DNA of 58,282 bases from Dysgonomonas sp. 520 (lineage in GTDB: Bacteria; Bacteroidota; Bacteroidia; Bacteroidales; Dysgonomonadaceae), in the NCBI RefSeq assembly GCF_010501095.1, contig NZ_QVMP01000022.1, forward strand, positions 7,403 through 65,684. The letters are read 5' to 3'. Both the position numbers and the translations under genes were made by a program. The notes under the pieces were generated by a model. It saw nothing but the letters and a program-made list of their open reading frames with translations, was not told where the DNA came from and made no database searches. This document shows, piece after piece, positions 1 to 9,224 of this stretch; position 1 is the stretch's first letter; the number at the start of each line of letters is the position of its first letter.

Positions 1-77
1 TTTTTTAGATGTTTCACTACGTTCAACATGACAAAAACTCAAAAATTAAGTATAATTTAAAAAGTCTAGATGACTTC
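1..77. repeat. Right part of 140-bp MITE-like element (family B), cut by window start
   Basis: The first 77 bases match the right part of the element at 51856-51995 with a single difference seen by eye (c for t at 40). Both copies are followed by ATTG (78-81 here), the tetranucleotide that is duplicated around the complete copy. The left part lies outside the window. Confidence 0.85.
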
Positions 78-84
78 ATTGTTA

Positions 85-373
85 TTGACGATATACTAAA
101 TTATATCTGTCTTTTGCCATAGGTTTTGAACCACTACTGTTAGGCACTCTCATATCAGGGAGAAGTTGTGAGTATTCAATTGAAACTATTAATTGATTTC
201 TTATAAGGAAAATCTCATCAGACACTTACCATTTTTGTTGAAAAAAGATTGTTGGAAACGAATATTTCTTTTTGTCAGTATGGCATATTTATATCAAAAA
301 TTTCATAACGAACTGGTTTATTTTTGAATCAATATTTTTTCGTGACTCTATTTATTAATCAATAATACTCCCA
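85..373. other. Intergenic, no feature recognised
   Basis: AT-rich stretch upstream of the regulator gene at 374. I see no RNA gene, clear TAnnTTTG promoter or terminator here. The promoter of the downstream gene is presumably inside it but I cannot place it. Confidence 0.4.
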
Positions 374-1339
374 ATGAAAGATGATTTTATACACAAAAGC
401 CTTCTCAATTCCATCAGAGAGAAGCTCCCTCAGGACAAAAATCTGGCTAATACCCTCATGGATATCCTGTTTATAGGTAAAGAAGCAATATACAGGCGGT
501 TGAGGGGCGAAGTGCCCTTCACCCTCACGGAAGTGGCTATCATATCGAAGGAGCTCGACTTGTCTATGGACAACATACTGGGAACAGCACCAAACAAGAG
601 CAGGCCATTTCAGTTGAAAATACCGGAACATGTCGATCCTCTTGATATAGATTTAGCTATGATGGATCATTTCGTATATGTCCTTCAATCTATAAACGAA
701 GACTCCAGATCGGAATTGGGGTGTGCAACAAACTCAGTTCCACAGTTTTTCTACTACAACTATCCCTATCTGAACAAATTATTCCTTTTCAAATGGGCAT
801 ATCAATATGACGAAAAATATTCTTCGAAGTCGCTCAAGGAAATCAACTATACCGACAGGATGCTGAAGTTGGAACAAGACACTTATACCGAACAAGCCAA
901 AATAAAAAATACATTCTACATATTCGATAATATGATGTTTACATACCTGATTAATGATATCAAATACTTTTCGGGTATAAACTTAATTGATAGAGAAGAA
1001 GTAACAGAACTGAAAGGAGAAATTCACCAACTGATAAACGAACTGGAAGCACTTGCTATAAAAGGGCAGTTTGACGATGGATGCAAAGTTCAATTATACA
1101 TATCCAATATAAATTTTGAGAACACGTATAGTTATATCCATTCGCAAAATCTTAATATAAGCCTGATAAAAACATTCATATTAAATTCGGTGGCATCGTT
1201 AGATGACAAAACCTACGAAAAGATACACTTCTGGATTCAGTCTTTGAAAAAGTGTTCGACTCTTATCTCCGAAGCCGGAGAAATGCAACGAATAAAATTC
1301 TTTAACGAGCAACGAAAATTGACCAATACTCTTGAATAA
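374..1339 (+). CDS. Probable HTH-type transcriptional regulator of Bacteroidetes type
   Basis: The 321-residue protein starts with a region (about 8-70) that reads like a lambda-repressor-type helix-turn-helix. It has an AIYRRLRGEVPFTLTE segment followed by a cluster of helical residues ending in SMDNILG, as in many Bacteroidetes regulators whose long C-terminal part has no assigned function. Residues 70-321 are helical and hydrophilic with no transmembrane segment, so a soluble cytoplasmic protein is likely. It stands alone on the plus strand and is convergent with the dehydrogenase gene. Target genes cannot be inferred. The family assignment rests on the N-terminal third only. Confidence 0.7.
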   Translation: MKDDFIHKSLLNSIREKLPQDKNLANTLMDILFIGKEAIYRRLRGEVPFTLTEVAIISKELDLSMDNILGTAPNKSRPFQLKIPEHVDPLDIDLAMMDHFVYVLQSINEDSRSELGCATNSVPQFFYYNYPYLNKLFLFKWAYQYDEKYSSKSLKEINYTDRMLKLEQDTYTEQAKIKNTFYIFDNMMFTYLINDIKYFSGINLIDREEVTELKGEIHQLINELEALAIKGQFDDGCKVQLYISNINFENTYSYIHSQNLNISLIKTFILNSVASLDDKTYEKIHFWIQSLKKCSTLISEAGEMQRIKFFNEQRKLTNTLE

Positions 1340-1375
1340 CGTCAATCAGCATTATTATCTATTCTCAAGGTAGAA

Positions 1376-2329
1376 CTAGTTCACCCGGCTGATGGGCTCT
1401 CCTTCGTAATAATTCAGGATGTTGTTGGCCACCTCTTGCTGCATTGCCAGTCTGCTTTCGCTGGTCAGAGTGCCTACATGAGGGCACAATACTGTATTAT
1501 GAGTCTGTTTCAACAGGCTTTCAGGTATATTTGGTTCATGCTCATAAACATCCAGTCCGGCAGCAAGTATCTCGCCCGATGCCAAGGCCTTGGCTAAAGC
1601 GATTTCATCGACTAAAGAACCTCTGGCAGTATTGATAAGGATGGCTGTATTTTTCATCTTTTTCAGTTCGGCTTCCGATATCAGATGATATGTTTCGCTG
1701 GTAGATGGCGCATTTATCGAAACAATGTCGGCTTCCGACAGAAGTTGGTCGAAACTAACATATCGGGCGTCATATCGGGATTCTATTTCGGGCGAAAGGC
1801 GTGTCCTGTTATGGTATATGATCTTCATACCGGAAGCCACGGCACGTCTGGCCACAGCTTGACCTATTCTACCCATGCCGACGATGCCCAGTGTTTTGCC
1901 GAAAACAGACATGCCCATGTTATCATAAAGTCCCCAGTTTATACCTTCCGGTTGGCGCACCTGATAGTTATAAAAGCCGATTTTGCGAGCTGTTGCTACA
2001 ATCAATCCGAAGCAGAGTTCGGCAGTTGGTTCCAAAACCGAATTGGGCGTATTGGTGACTACAACATTTCTTGAGGCGGCGTATGCCACGTCAATATTGT
2101 TATACCCCACTCCGAAATTGGCAATCAATTCCAGTTTCGGAGCCTTGTCTATAATTTCTTTGTCAGTCATAAATGTGAAGTTCGGGACGAAAACCTCAAC
2201 ATCGCCTATCCGATCCAATATTTCATCTTTCTTGAAGATAGATTTTTCCGGGTAAATCATCTCGAACTTACCTTCCAACACTGAAAAACCTTCTCTCTTA
2301 AAATTATGGGCGAATAATATTTTTTTCAT
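1376..2329 (-). CDS. D-2-hydroxyacid dehydrogenase (NAD(P)-dependent)
   Basis: A 317-residue member of the D-isomer-specific 2-hydroxyacid dehydrogenase family, normal length for glyoxylate/hydroxypyruvate reductases. The Rossmann glycine motif GMGRIG is at 151-156. The substrate/catalytic Arg is in NTARGSLVDE (about 233-242), the acidic catalytic segment is DVYEHEP (260-266), and the catalytic His is in CPHVGT (282-287). It should interconvert a 2-oxoacid and a D-2-hydroxyacid in the cytoplasm. Which substrate it uses (glyoxylate, hydroxypyruvate, phenylpyruvate or other) is not readable from sequence. It is monocistronic, and its upstream side is occupied by a long repeat. Confidence 0.92.
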   Translation of the reverse strand: MKKILFAHNFKREGFSVLEGKFEMIYPEKSIFKKDEILDRIGDVEVFVPNFTFMTDKEIIDKAPKLELIANFGVGYNNIDVAYAASRNVVVTNTPNSVLEPTAELCFGLIVATARKIGFYNYQVRQPEGINWGLYDNMGMSVFGKTLGIVGMGRIGQAVARRAVASGMKIIYHNRTRLSPEIESRYDARYVSFDQLLSEADIVSINAPSTSETYHLISEAELKKMKNTAILINTARGSLVDEIALAKALASGEILAAGLDVYEHEPNIPESLLKQTHNTVLCPHVGTLTSESRLAMQQEVANNILNYYEGEPISRVN

Positions 2330-2370
2330 AACTGTATATTTAGCTTTACATTTTTCGGGTGGTTTGTAAG

Positions 2371-2667
2371 GGTAGGCCTCTGGTCTGCCCGAAAGTTAAC
2401 GAAAGAATGATGTTTTGCAATTCGGGTGGAGCAGAGCCCCACCCCTACACATCTATCGTCGTATGGGATTGCAAATCCCCATGCTTGGCTACTGTCCGGA
2501 TTTTAAATCCGGGAAATAATAACTCCGGGGTTATAAACCCCGGAAAACAGGTATTGTTGATATGAGGGCGTAAGATTTTACGCCCCTACAGATATCTTTT
2601 TGTCATCCTGAACAGAGTGAAGGATCTAATGTATTTACAGATGCTTCGTTTCACTCAGCATGACAAA
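2371..2667. repeat. Composite REP/hairpin repeat, copy 1
   Basis: A string of short hairpins: GGGTGGAGCAGAGCCCCACCC type, ATGGGATTGCAAATCCCCAT, CCGGATTTTAAATCCGG, CCGGGGTTATAAACCCCGG, GGGCGTAAGATTTTACGCCC with an adjoining CCCCTAC (reverse GTAGGGG), and finally a longer hairpin from TGTCATCCTGA to TCAGCATGACA. Nearly the same string recurs at 4399-4699 and, inverted and shortened, at about 21395-21600. Confidence 0.9.
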
Positions 2668-2692
2668 AGCTTTCCACTTTTTACATCACAAC

Positions 2693-3121
2693 CTATTTCT
2701 TCTCATTCAGTAACCTTTCAAGCATAGCTACTTTTTCCTGTTCTAATGCCAGCATGCGCTCATAAAGAGCCACCTTTTCATTAGTTAATTCTATGATCTT
2801 TTCTATGGGATTATAGACGTTATCAAAATTCTCATTTTGTATATTAATCCTGTCTTGATCCCCAAAAGTATTATTTTCTATAATTATTGTCAATGGATCA
2901 TCTTCCATATTCTTAATAAGATCAGGAGCCACACCTAATGCTTTGGCTATCTTTTCCAGTGTTTCATCTTCTATCACTTTCTTCTGCTCGTAAACAGATA
3001 TTGATTGTTGACTCATGCCAATATCCGCCGCCAATGCTTCCTGCTTTATACCAAGTGTTTCACGCACTCGTCTCACATTATGTCCGTGGTGTACCCGTCT
3101 TTCTTTATTTTCTGCTTCCAT
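2693..3121 (-). CDS. XRE-family transcriptional regulator with C-terminal coiled coil
   Basis: A 142-residue protein with a standard XRE/Cro helix-turn-helix at about 14-70: GIKQEALAADIGMSQQSISV is the HTH core and ALGVAPDLI the closing helix. A linker follows, then a heptad-rich helix at about 105-142 rich in Glu, Leu and Lys, likely for dimerisation. It should bind DNA as a dimer. It lies between two near-identical 300-bp repeats with two other small genes, so it may belong to an accessory patch. Promoter and target are not visible. Confidence 0.88.
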   Translation of the reverse strand: MEAENKERRVHHGHNVRRVRETLGIKQEALAADIGMSQQSISVYEQKKVIEDETLEKIAKALGVAPDLIKNMEDDPLTIIIENNTFGDQDRINIQNENFDNVYNPIEKIIELTNEKVALYERMLALEQEKVAMLERLLNEKK

Positions 3122-3169
3122 ATTTTATATTGTTTTTTTTAAATCCGAAATCTGATTTTTGAAATTCTT

Positions 3170-3238
3170 CGGGTGGAGTAAAACCCCACCCCTACATTGG
3201 CATTTTTCATTGTAGGGGCGAACCTCTGGTTCGCCCGA
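3170..3238. repeat. Pair of REP hairpins
   Basis: Two hairpins back to back: GGGTGGAGTAAAACCCCACCC ending in CCCTAC, and GTAGGGGCGAACC...GGTTCGCCC. Each has the GTAG head (on opposite strands) followed by a GC-rich inverted repeat. It lies upstream of the XRE regulator gene. Confidence 0.85.
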
Positions 3239-3431
3239 AATACTTTGCAACTACTTAATACCTATCTAACAAATAGATGAAACACATGGTTATGGCAAAT
3301 GTACAAAAAATTAGCATTTCCCATTGGTAAATAACTAATGTTGTTTAGTTTTTACCATCCAGTAAAAAATATGTGATCAAGAAAAAATATTTTCATTTGT
3401 TTATTAATCTAATATTAATTGTCAAATCATT

Positions 3432-3743
3432 ATGAAAAATATATTTCGGAAATCAAAAGTTAGTTTTGTGGTGGCAGTAACTTCTTTTATTCTGTTTTTC
3501 TGTATCAATTTTTGCCGTTTGTTTATATCAACTAATCAATCCACAGATTGGATCATCTTCATTAGTAACCTGATCCTTATCATTGTAGGGTTAACAACAT
3601 TTATTCTATATCTTCAGATTACGGAAGCGGAAAAGTTGAAAATACTAAAAGAAAAAAATAGGCAATTACTCTTGCTGGAGTTTTGTGGTCTTCTCAATAA
3701 TTTGGATTATAATAATCCGAAAAATAACAACTACGGGGTTTGA
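3432..3743 (+). CDS. Small two-helix membrane protein, unknown function
   Basis: A 103-residue protein with two strongly hydrophobic stretches (about 9-31 and 40-63), a short loop, then a charged helix (EAEKLKILKEKNRQLLLLEF). It has the shape of a small inner-membrane protein with a cytoplasmic coiled tail. The last 15 or so residues, rich in Asn and Tyr, are encoded by sequence resembling the intergenic hairpin module (tandem imperfect palindromes at about 3706-3756). The original C-terminus may therefore have been replaced by repeat insertion. No family is recognised. Confidence 0.5.
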   Translation: MKNIFRKSKVSFVVAVTSFILFFCINFCRLFISTNQSTDWIIFISNLILIIVGLTTFILYLQITEAEKLKILKEKNRQLLLLEFCGLLNNLDYNNPKNNNYGV

Positions 3744-3818
3744 AACTCCATAGGACGAAATTTGCGGGAACATGGTGAAATAAACGGACAAATTTCCATA
3801 ACGTCCTGTGGTTTGGAT

Positions 3819-4232
3819 TTACAACGGCAACGGAGGTCCTGCCTGTCCAATAATACCTCCACCAAATTTTATCAAGTCAAAAAGACTTATTATGCACCAA
3901 TTTAAATCATCCTGATTGCAATAATAATCTTCAAATTGTCCATAAATTTTGTAATCTGAGATATTAAAACCTTCTTCAATATCATTATACCAAACAATTT
4001 TTCGTCCACATATGGCTACGACCCAAAAACCATCTCCCTCTTTTGCGTATTTTTCTTCTTTCCATTTTTCTGGGAAAATTTTTATCAATTCCCAGAAATT
4101 CGACAATTCTCCACTGAATTCTTTCTCTGCTTCAAGAATTCTGTCATACAAGTCATTTAAAGAAATAGGAGTCCACATATTTTTTATTTTGTCTAATTTT
4201 GCAGTCTGCGAGCTTGCCACAAACTCTAGCAT
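3819..4232 (-). CDS. Hypothetical soluble protein
   Basis: A 137-residue protein rich in Trp and aromatic residues, with segments such as GDGFWVVAICGRKIVWYND and ISLFDLIKFGGGIIGQAGPP. I do not recognise a named domain. The overall look (small, acidic, aromatic, lone gene) is like orphan immunity proteins, but this is impression only. Met20 (MWTPISLNDLYD) is a plausible alternative start because the residues before it look unconserved in style. The gene lies in the accessory patch between the two direct repeats. Confidence 0.6.
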   Translation of the reverse strand: MLEFVASSQTAKLDKIKNMWTPISLNDLYDRILEAEKEFSGELSNFWELIKIFPEKWKEEKYAKEGDGFWVVAICGRKIVWYNDIEEGFNISDYKIYGQFEDYYCNQDDLNWCIISLFDLIKFGGGIIGQAGPPLPL

Positions 4233-4398
4233 TGGTTCAATTAATTATTTAAAATGCGTATTATTTTTATCATCTGTCGTTTCTTGCTTAATTTACAAAC
4301 TTACATAAAAAGAATGATTTATAAGCGAACCAAATAAAAGTAAGACCACTCACTTGGCAAAATTCAGATTTTCGTCCTTTCGAGTTTGAAGACTTTTT

Positions 4399-4699
4399 CT
4401 AGGGGCAGGACTCTGATCTGCCCGAAAGTTAACGAAAGAATGATGTCCTGCAATTCGGGTAGAGCAGAGCCCCACCCCTACACCTCTATCGTCGTATGGG
4501 ATTGCAAATCCCCATGCTTGGCTACTGTCCGGATTTAAAATCCGAAAAATAATAACTCCGGGGTTACAAACCCCGGAGAACAGATATTGTTGATATGAGG
4601 GCGTAAGATTTTACGCCCCTACAGATATCTTTCTGTCATCCTGAACAAAGTGAAGGATCTAATGTATTTACAGATTCTTCGTTGCACTCAGCATGATAA
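4399..4699. repeat. Composite REP/hairpin repeat, copy 2
   Basis: Near-identical in order and sequence to 2371-2667. It starts with a GGGGCAGGACTCTGATCTGCCC hairpin and ends with the TGTCATCCTGA...TCAGCATGA hairpin. The final hairpin lies just beyond the stop codon of the P-type ATPase gene, so it may also serve as its transcription end. Confidence 0.9.
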
Positions 4700-4711
4700 G
4701 TCTATATAAAT

Positions 4712-7645
4712 TTACTTCTTATTGCTTACCAGTCTCACTATTTCGCCAATCCAAAGGACAAACGAGGTAGACCCGATAATGATCAGCCAATCACGCAACT
4801 GCAAAGGAACGGTACGGAATACTTCACCTCCAAATTCCACAATCAGAATCTGACCGACAAGAATCACGAAAGCAACCGCAATGAAACCTTTACTTTGTCC
4901 CATGTTAGCAAATGCCGATTTTCCTGTCTGAAAGGCTTTAGCATTAAACATATTCCAAAATTGTAACATCACAAAGAACGTGAAGAAATAAGACAGTGAA
5001 TAAGCCACCTTGTCTCCTGTTACATGGCTAAAGAATGAATCTAATATATCAGGTCGTGAGAATGAGAACATCATTGCCAGCAAGAGAACTACGAAAGTAA
5101 GACCTACAAACAGGATATTGCTACGCATAGCAGGATTGATTATAAACGCTTTGTTTTTTCTTGGTTTTTCTTTCATCACCTTAAGATCGGGAGGTAGCGA
5201 AGCCAAAGCACCGGCGGCAAATGTATCCATGATCAGGTTGATCCAAAGCATCTGAGTTACCGTCAACGGAAGATCTGTTCCGAAGATTGAACCTAAGAAC
5301 ACAAGAATAAGCGCAGCAACGTTGATTGTCAACTGAAACAAGATGAAACGCTGTATATTCTTATAAAGCGAGCGTCCCCACATTACGGCAGTAGCAATAC
5401 TGTTGAATGAGTCGTCGAGCAATGTAATGTCACTGGCTTCCTTAGCTACGGAAGTACCCGAACCCATAGAAAGCCCCACATTGGCATGGTTGAGCGCAGG
5501 AGCGTCATTTGTTCCGTCGCCTGTCACAGCCACAATGGCTTCATTCTTTTGAAGCAACTGCACCAAGCGTTGCTTATCGGTAGGACGTGCACGGCACATT
5601 ATTTTCAGCTTCATCACACGTTTTTCAGCCTCCTCGTCCGACAAAGCCTCAAAATTAGGTCCTGTAATGATATTTTCGTCCGTATCGGCATCCGTCCAAA
5701 TTCCAATCTGGCGACCGATTTCACGGGCAGTTCCGGGAGTATCGCCTGTTACTATCTTCACATCAATACCCGCCTCAAGACATTCTGCCACAGCCGCAGG
5801 AACATCTTCACGCACAGGGTCGGAAATAGCCGTTATGCCGATGAAAGTCAGGTTGTTTTCTGCCAAATCTTTAATAGCAACATCTTTGGATGCGGCATCA
5901 ACAATTTTATAAGCAAAACCAAGTGTACGCATCGCCTGATTCTGATACTTCAACAACAAGTCTTCTATGGCTGTTTTTTCTTCGTTTAAAGAACTTTCGC
6001 CATCCGCCATGAGTATTGTACTGCATTTACCCATAACAATCTCCGGAGCACCTTTTACGTAAAGAACATATTTTCCATCATATGGGCTTTCTACAAGAGT
6101 AGCCATATACTTGCGCTCGGTAGAGAAAGTAAGCTGATCCACTACATTTGCTTTTTCCCGTATATCCAGGTAATTGATTCCTTTATCGTTCAACCACAAT
6201 AGAAGTGCGGCCTCGGTGGGGTTTCCAAGAGTTTTTATTTTCGATGGATCGGTAAAATCAAGATAAGCGGTAGAGTTCACCGAGATACTTTCCTTCACCA
6301 AGATGCTGTTTCTGTCGTCAGACAGTGCTTGATCTTTCAGCGCATAGAATTTGGTATCGGCAACCTTCATCTGATTTTGTGTCAATGTTCCCGTTTTATC
6401 GGTACAAATAACGGTAGTTGCACCCATTGTTTCGCAAGCGTGCATTTTGCGCACAAGGTTGTTCGTTTTCAACATACGGCGCATACTCAGTGCCAAACTT
6501 AAAGTCACACTCATAGGCAAACCTTCGGGAACGGCAACCACAATCAAAGTAACGGCAACCATGAAATATTGAAGGACGTGGCGTGCTGTTTCCATATCCA
6601 CCCACGAATCAGGATTGATCGGATTCACTCCAAACAACCAACCTATTCCGGCAATAACAGCAGTTGTGATGACACCGAGTGCTATCCACCTCAACCAGCC
6701 ACCTTCGTCCACGCTTTTGGGCAATTCCTTTTCTTTTCCTGCAAGTTCAAAACCATCGTAAACAATAGGCAACCATATTTTCACCAAAGCCACCATAGCA
6801 CCGATGATTACGGCACCAAGCAGTCCAAGTTGTCCCCACGAATAAGAAACGCTTCCACCGAAAATATCTTTCAGGAACAACACGATGAAAGTAAGCGCAG
6901 CCAAAACAAGACCCACAACACCAATGAACTTAGCTAATCCGTCCAATTGCTTATTCAGCGGAGTTTCTTCGCCTGTCATTTCGGTCGATTTTTCGGCAAC
7001 TTTACCATATTCGGTGGCATCACCCACGGTTTTCACCTCGAAGATACCATGACCATCCATCACCTTGGTTCCACGCATCGCCCAATTGGACGGATAAGTG
7101 GCTTCTTCGTCAAAATCTTCGTGGTTTGTGGTCTTATCAATAATAGGCTCTCCCGTAAGAGAAGATTCGTCTATCTGCAACGATATGGCTTCTATCAGTT
7201 CGCCATCGGCAGGAACCTCATCGCCCGTATTGATGAGGACAATATCGCCTACTACTATTTGTTGTTTAGGAACTTCAATCACATTTCCGTTACGGATCAC
7301 TTTCACCAAGGTGTCTTCATTCACCTGATTCAAGACGTCGAATTTTTTGTTGGCATCCATTTCGAACCAGAAAGCGACACCCGTAGCCAACAAGATGGCA
7401 CAGAAAATACCTATTGTTTCGGCATAGTGCATTTGCCCTGTCGAAACATGTTCGAAAATGGCAATACCAAGCGATAAGAATGCTGCAATAAGAAGAATCC
7501 GGATAATAGGATCTTCAAATTTTTCGAGAAATAATTTCCAAAGAGGATCTCTTTTAGGTGGTGTCAGAATATTTGCACCATGTTTTTCACGGCTTTCGAG
7601 CACCTGTTGGTCGGTGAGTCCGACTAAATGTTTTTTCTGTTCCAT
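4712..7645 (-). CDS. Calcium-translocating P-type ATPase (PMCA/SERCA type)
   Basis: A 977-residue P-type ATPase of the P2 group. It has an N-terminal cation-ATPase domain (1-75), actuator-domain loop SLTGEP (162-167), the PEGLP motif in membrane helix 4, phosphorylation site DKTGTLTQ (Asp about 416), a nucleotide-binding domain with KGAPE, hinge motif GDGTNDAP (about 708) and a C-terminal bundle of about six helices. It should export Ca2+ from the cytoplasm at the cost of ATP. There is an unusually long insert after helix 3 with an extra hydrophobic segment before helix 4. The gene starts 3 bases after the phosphoribosyltransferase stop, so it is the last gene of the Ter block, which otherwise encodes Ca2+-binding TerD proteins. 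Confidence 0.95.
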   Translation of the reverse strand: MEQKKHLVGLTDQQVLESREKHGANILTPPKRDPLWKLFLEKFEDPIIRILLIAAFLSLGIAIFEHVSTGQMHYAETIGIFCAILLATGVAFWFEMDANKKFDVLNQVNEDTLVKVIRNGNVIEVPKQQIVVGDIVLINTGDEVPADGELIEAISLQIDESSLTGEPIIDKTTNHEDFDEEATYPSNWAMRGTKVMDGHGIFEVKTVGDATEYGKVAEKSTEMTGEETPLNKQLDGLAKFIGVVGLVLAALTFIVLFLKDIFGGSVSYSWGQLGLLGAVIIGAMVALVKIWLPIVYDGFELAGKEKELPKSVDEGGWLRWIALGVITTAVIAGIGWLFGVNPINPDSWVDMETARHVLQYFMVAVTLIVVAVPEGLPMSVTLSLALSMRRMLKTNNLVRKMHACETMGATTVICTDKTGTLTQNQMKVADTKFYALKDQALSDDRNSILVKESISVNSTAYLDFTDPSKIKTLGNPTEAALLLWLNDKGINYLDIREKANVVDQLTFSTERKYMATLVESPYDGKYVLYVKGAPEIVMGKCSTILMADGESSLNEEKTAIEDLLLKYQNQAMRTLGFAYKIVDAASKDVAIKDLAENNLTFIGITAISDPVREDVPAAVAECLEAGIDVKIVTGDTPGTAREIGRQIGIWTDADTDENIITGPNFEALSDEEAEKRVMKLKIMCRARPTDKQRLVQLLQKNEAIVAVTGDGTNDAPALNHANVGLSMGSGTSVAKEASDITLLDDSFNSIATAVMWGRSLYKNIQRFILFQLTINVAALILVFLGSIFGTDLPLTVTQMLWINLIMDTFAAGALASLPPDLKVMKEKPRKNKAFIINPAMRSNILFVGLTFVVLLLAMMFSFSRPDILDSFFSHVTGDKVAYSLSYFFTFFVMLQFWNMFNAKAFQTGKSAFANMGQSKGFIAVAFVILVGQILIVEFGGEVFRTVPLQLRDWLIIIGSTSFVLWIGEIVRLVSNKK

Positions 7646-7648
7646 CGG

Positions 7649-8488
7649 TTATTTTAAAATTAGTTTCAATTTATTTAAGTTTCGTAAGTATGTCTCAAAT
7701 TTATAATATTCATTGCCTATCGCATTGTAATACAAGCCCTGCCTGAATTCGGCAGTTTGTTTGTCTATAAATGCATCAAATTCCTCTGCTTCCCTGTTCA
7801 ATATATATTTAACCACCCGTGTGTTGAACACAAATTCTTCTTCTTTGATTATCTTGTCGATATCATCAATGCTTTTCACAGAATAATTATTCAGGTAATT
7901 CTCTATTTTCGGGTTCACATTCGGGTTGACAAGTTCGGCAAAATAAAGCATATAACTATCATTGTCAATACCATAATCGGCCAACATCTTGGTAATGATA
8001 CGTTCGTGAGTGCCTGTTATCTTGATATCATCGAGAAAAAGCATCACCTTATCATCAATAAAGTCTTTATCAACAAAAAATTTATCGCCACTGATCAGTT
8101 TATACCTACTTTCTGCCGACATTTCCCCGTAATCTTCACGATAAGTAACAGTACGGTGAATTTTTGTTTCCTGCACCACAGGAAAACCATTATCGAAAAG
8201 ATAGGAGTTGAGCTTATCCACAAAGTATTTCTTCATGTAGAACGAAGCCGTAGGTATGTGTGAATACGCACTGGGCAACACAATTATCTGCTGTCCCTTG
8301 TATGTTTCACTGAATACTCCTTTTATAAACCGTTCTGCCAATTCGTATCCGAATTTACGGGCGATATTTTCCGCTCCATGCTTAAACTTGGAATACTCTT
8401 CGGGCGAAAAATCGAAATCGGTATCAGATCCGATCTGAAAACCTGAAAAATGAGTTATTTTTCCCTTATAATGCTGCTCTGATGTCAT
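7649..8488 (-). CDS. Phosphoribosyltransferase-family protein of the Ter locus
   Basis: A 279-residue protein with a type I PRTase fold signature: the PRPP-binding loop VMLFLDDIKITGTHE at about 148-162 matches the hydrophobic-DD-x-x-x-TG pattern. Family members transfer ribose 5-phosphate from PRPP to a base, but the acceptor here is unknown. Published analysis of Ter systems describes linked PRTase and HAD genes proposed to make a nucleoside-like metabolite. Its start overlaps the end of the HAD gene by 23 bases, so the two are translationally coupled. The C-terminal 100 residues are helical and not assigned. Confidence 0.8.
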   Translation of the reverse strand: MTSEQHYKGKITHFSGFQIGSDTDFDFSPEEYSKFKHGAENIARKFGYELAERFIKGVFSETYKGQQIIVLPSAYSHIPTASFYMKKYFVDKLNSYLFDNGFPVVQETKIHRTVTYREDYGEMSAESRYKLISGDKFFVDKDFIDDKVMLFLDDIKITGTHERIITKMLADYGIDNDSYMLYFAELVNPNVNPKIENYLNNYSVKSIDDIDKIIKEEEFVFNTRVVKYILNREAEEFDAFIDKQTAEFRQGLYYNAIGNEYYKFETYLRNLNKLKLILK

Positions 8489-9137
8489 TGAGTGTATAGT
8501 CTGGTTTAATTAAAAGTGCCGAGAACCCGAAGTTCAAAGCACCCTGATAATCTGTTTTTTCATTGTCTCCAACATGGAGAATATTTTTTTTGGGTACGCT
8601 AACCTCGTCATATACCCGTTGGAAAAATCTTGCGGAAGGCTTGGAAGCCTTCACTTCATCGGAGAAAATATTGAACAGGAAATGTTTCAGGATTCCCAGT
8701 TTTTCCAAAACAATTCTTAGCGTTTTCCCTTCTATAAATCCGGTATTACTTGCCAGATTCAACACCTTGCCTTCTGCCTGCAAGCCTTCCAAAATAGAAG
8801 GAATATCATCATTCAGCAACCGAGGACTGTATTCTACGAACAGCTCATTTGCCCGTTGTTCAAAATGTTGAGCTTCTTCAAGACTTACCTCTTCTGGGTC
8901 GTTGCACGTTTCATTCAAAACACGCTGATACATAGATGATGCCGGAATTTTTTCGCCATAATACTCATTATACCGATCAAATATCTTGTCAATATTCCTG
9001 ACCAAGGCTTCGATGTGAGGCACACTCAAACCCTTGCTATTGTATGTATCGGCTATCATCTCGGCTCGCCTGTGCTTAAATTCAGGGTGAGACTTGATAA
9101 GAGTCAGCCACAAATCAAATGAAACGTTTGTTATCAT
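8466..9137 (-). CDS. HAD-superfamily hydrolase
   Basis: A 223-residue HAD phosphatase. Motif I is FDLWLT (Asp8), with Trp where the second Asp would be expected at +2 (D-L-W). Motif II is NLASNTG (about 127-133), motif III the Lys in VKASKP, and motif IV GDNEKTDYQGA (about 192-202). The missing second Asp of motif I would weaken ordinary phosphomonoesterase chemistry, as in dehalogenase-like HADs that also read DxW. It has a helical cap between residues 15 and 100. It is coupled by overlap to the PRTase gene, so it probably acts on the product or precursor of that enzyme. Confidence 0.85.
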   Translation of the reverse strand: MITNVSFDLWLTLIKSHPEFKHRRAEMIADTYNSKGLSVPHIEALVRNIDKIFDRYNEYYGEKIPASSMYQRVLNETCNDPEEVSLEEAQHFEQRANELFVEYSPRLLNDDIPSILEGLQAEGKVLNLASNTGFIEGKTLRIVLEKLGILKHFLFNIFSDEVKASKPSARFFQRVYDEVSVPKKNILHVGDNEKTDYQGALNFGFSALLIKPDYTLNDIRAAL

Positions 9138-9191
9138 TAGAAATATATATTATCCATCCATCCCAATCGAAGTTTTTTTTATTCTTCATTT

Positions 9192-9221
9192 CCCCCTCTA
9201 TCGGAGGGGGCTAGGGGGAGG
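9192..9221. repeat. CCCCCTC/GAGGGGG hairpin repeat
   Basis: CCCCCTC-tatcg-GAGGGGG followed by CTAGGGGGAGGTG. Related stretches occur at 10770-10801, 51795-51835 and 56755-56800. It lies between the kinase and HAD genes. It has no T-run, so it is better read as a repeat than as a terminator. Confidence 0.6.
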
Positions 9222-9224
9222 TGT

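Noticed and set aside
2371-4699. Repeated hairpins as a CRISPR array
   Set aside because: The repeats differ in sequence from one to the next, have no regular spacers and no cas genes nearby.
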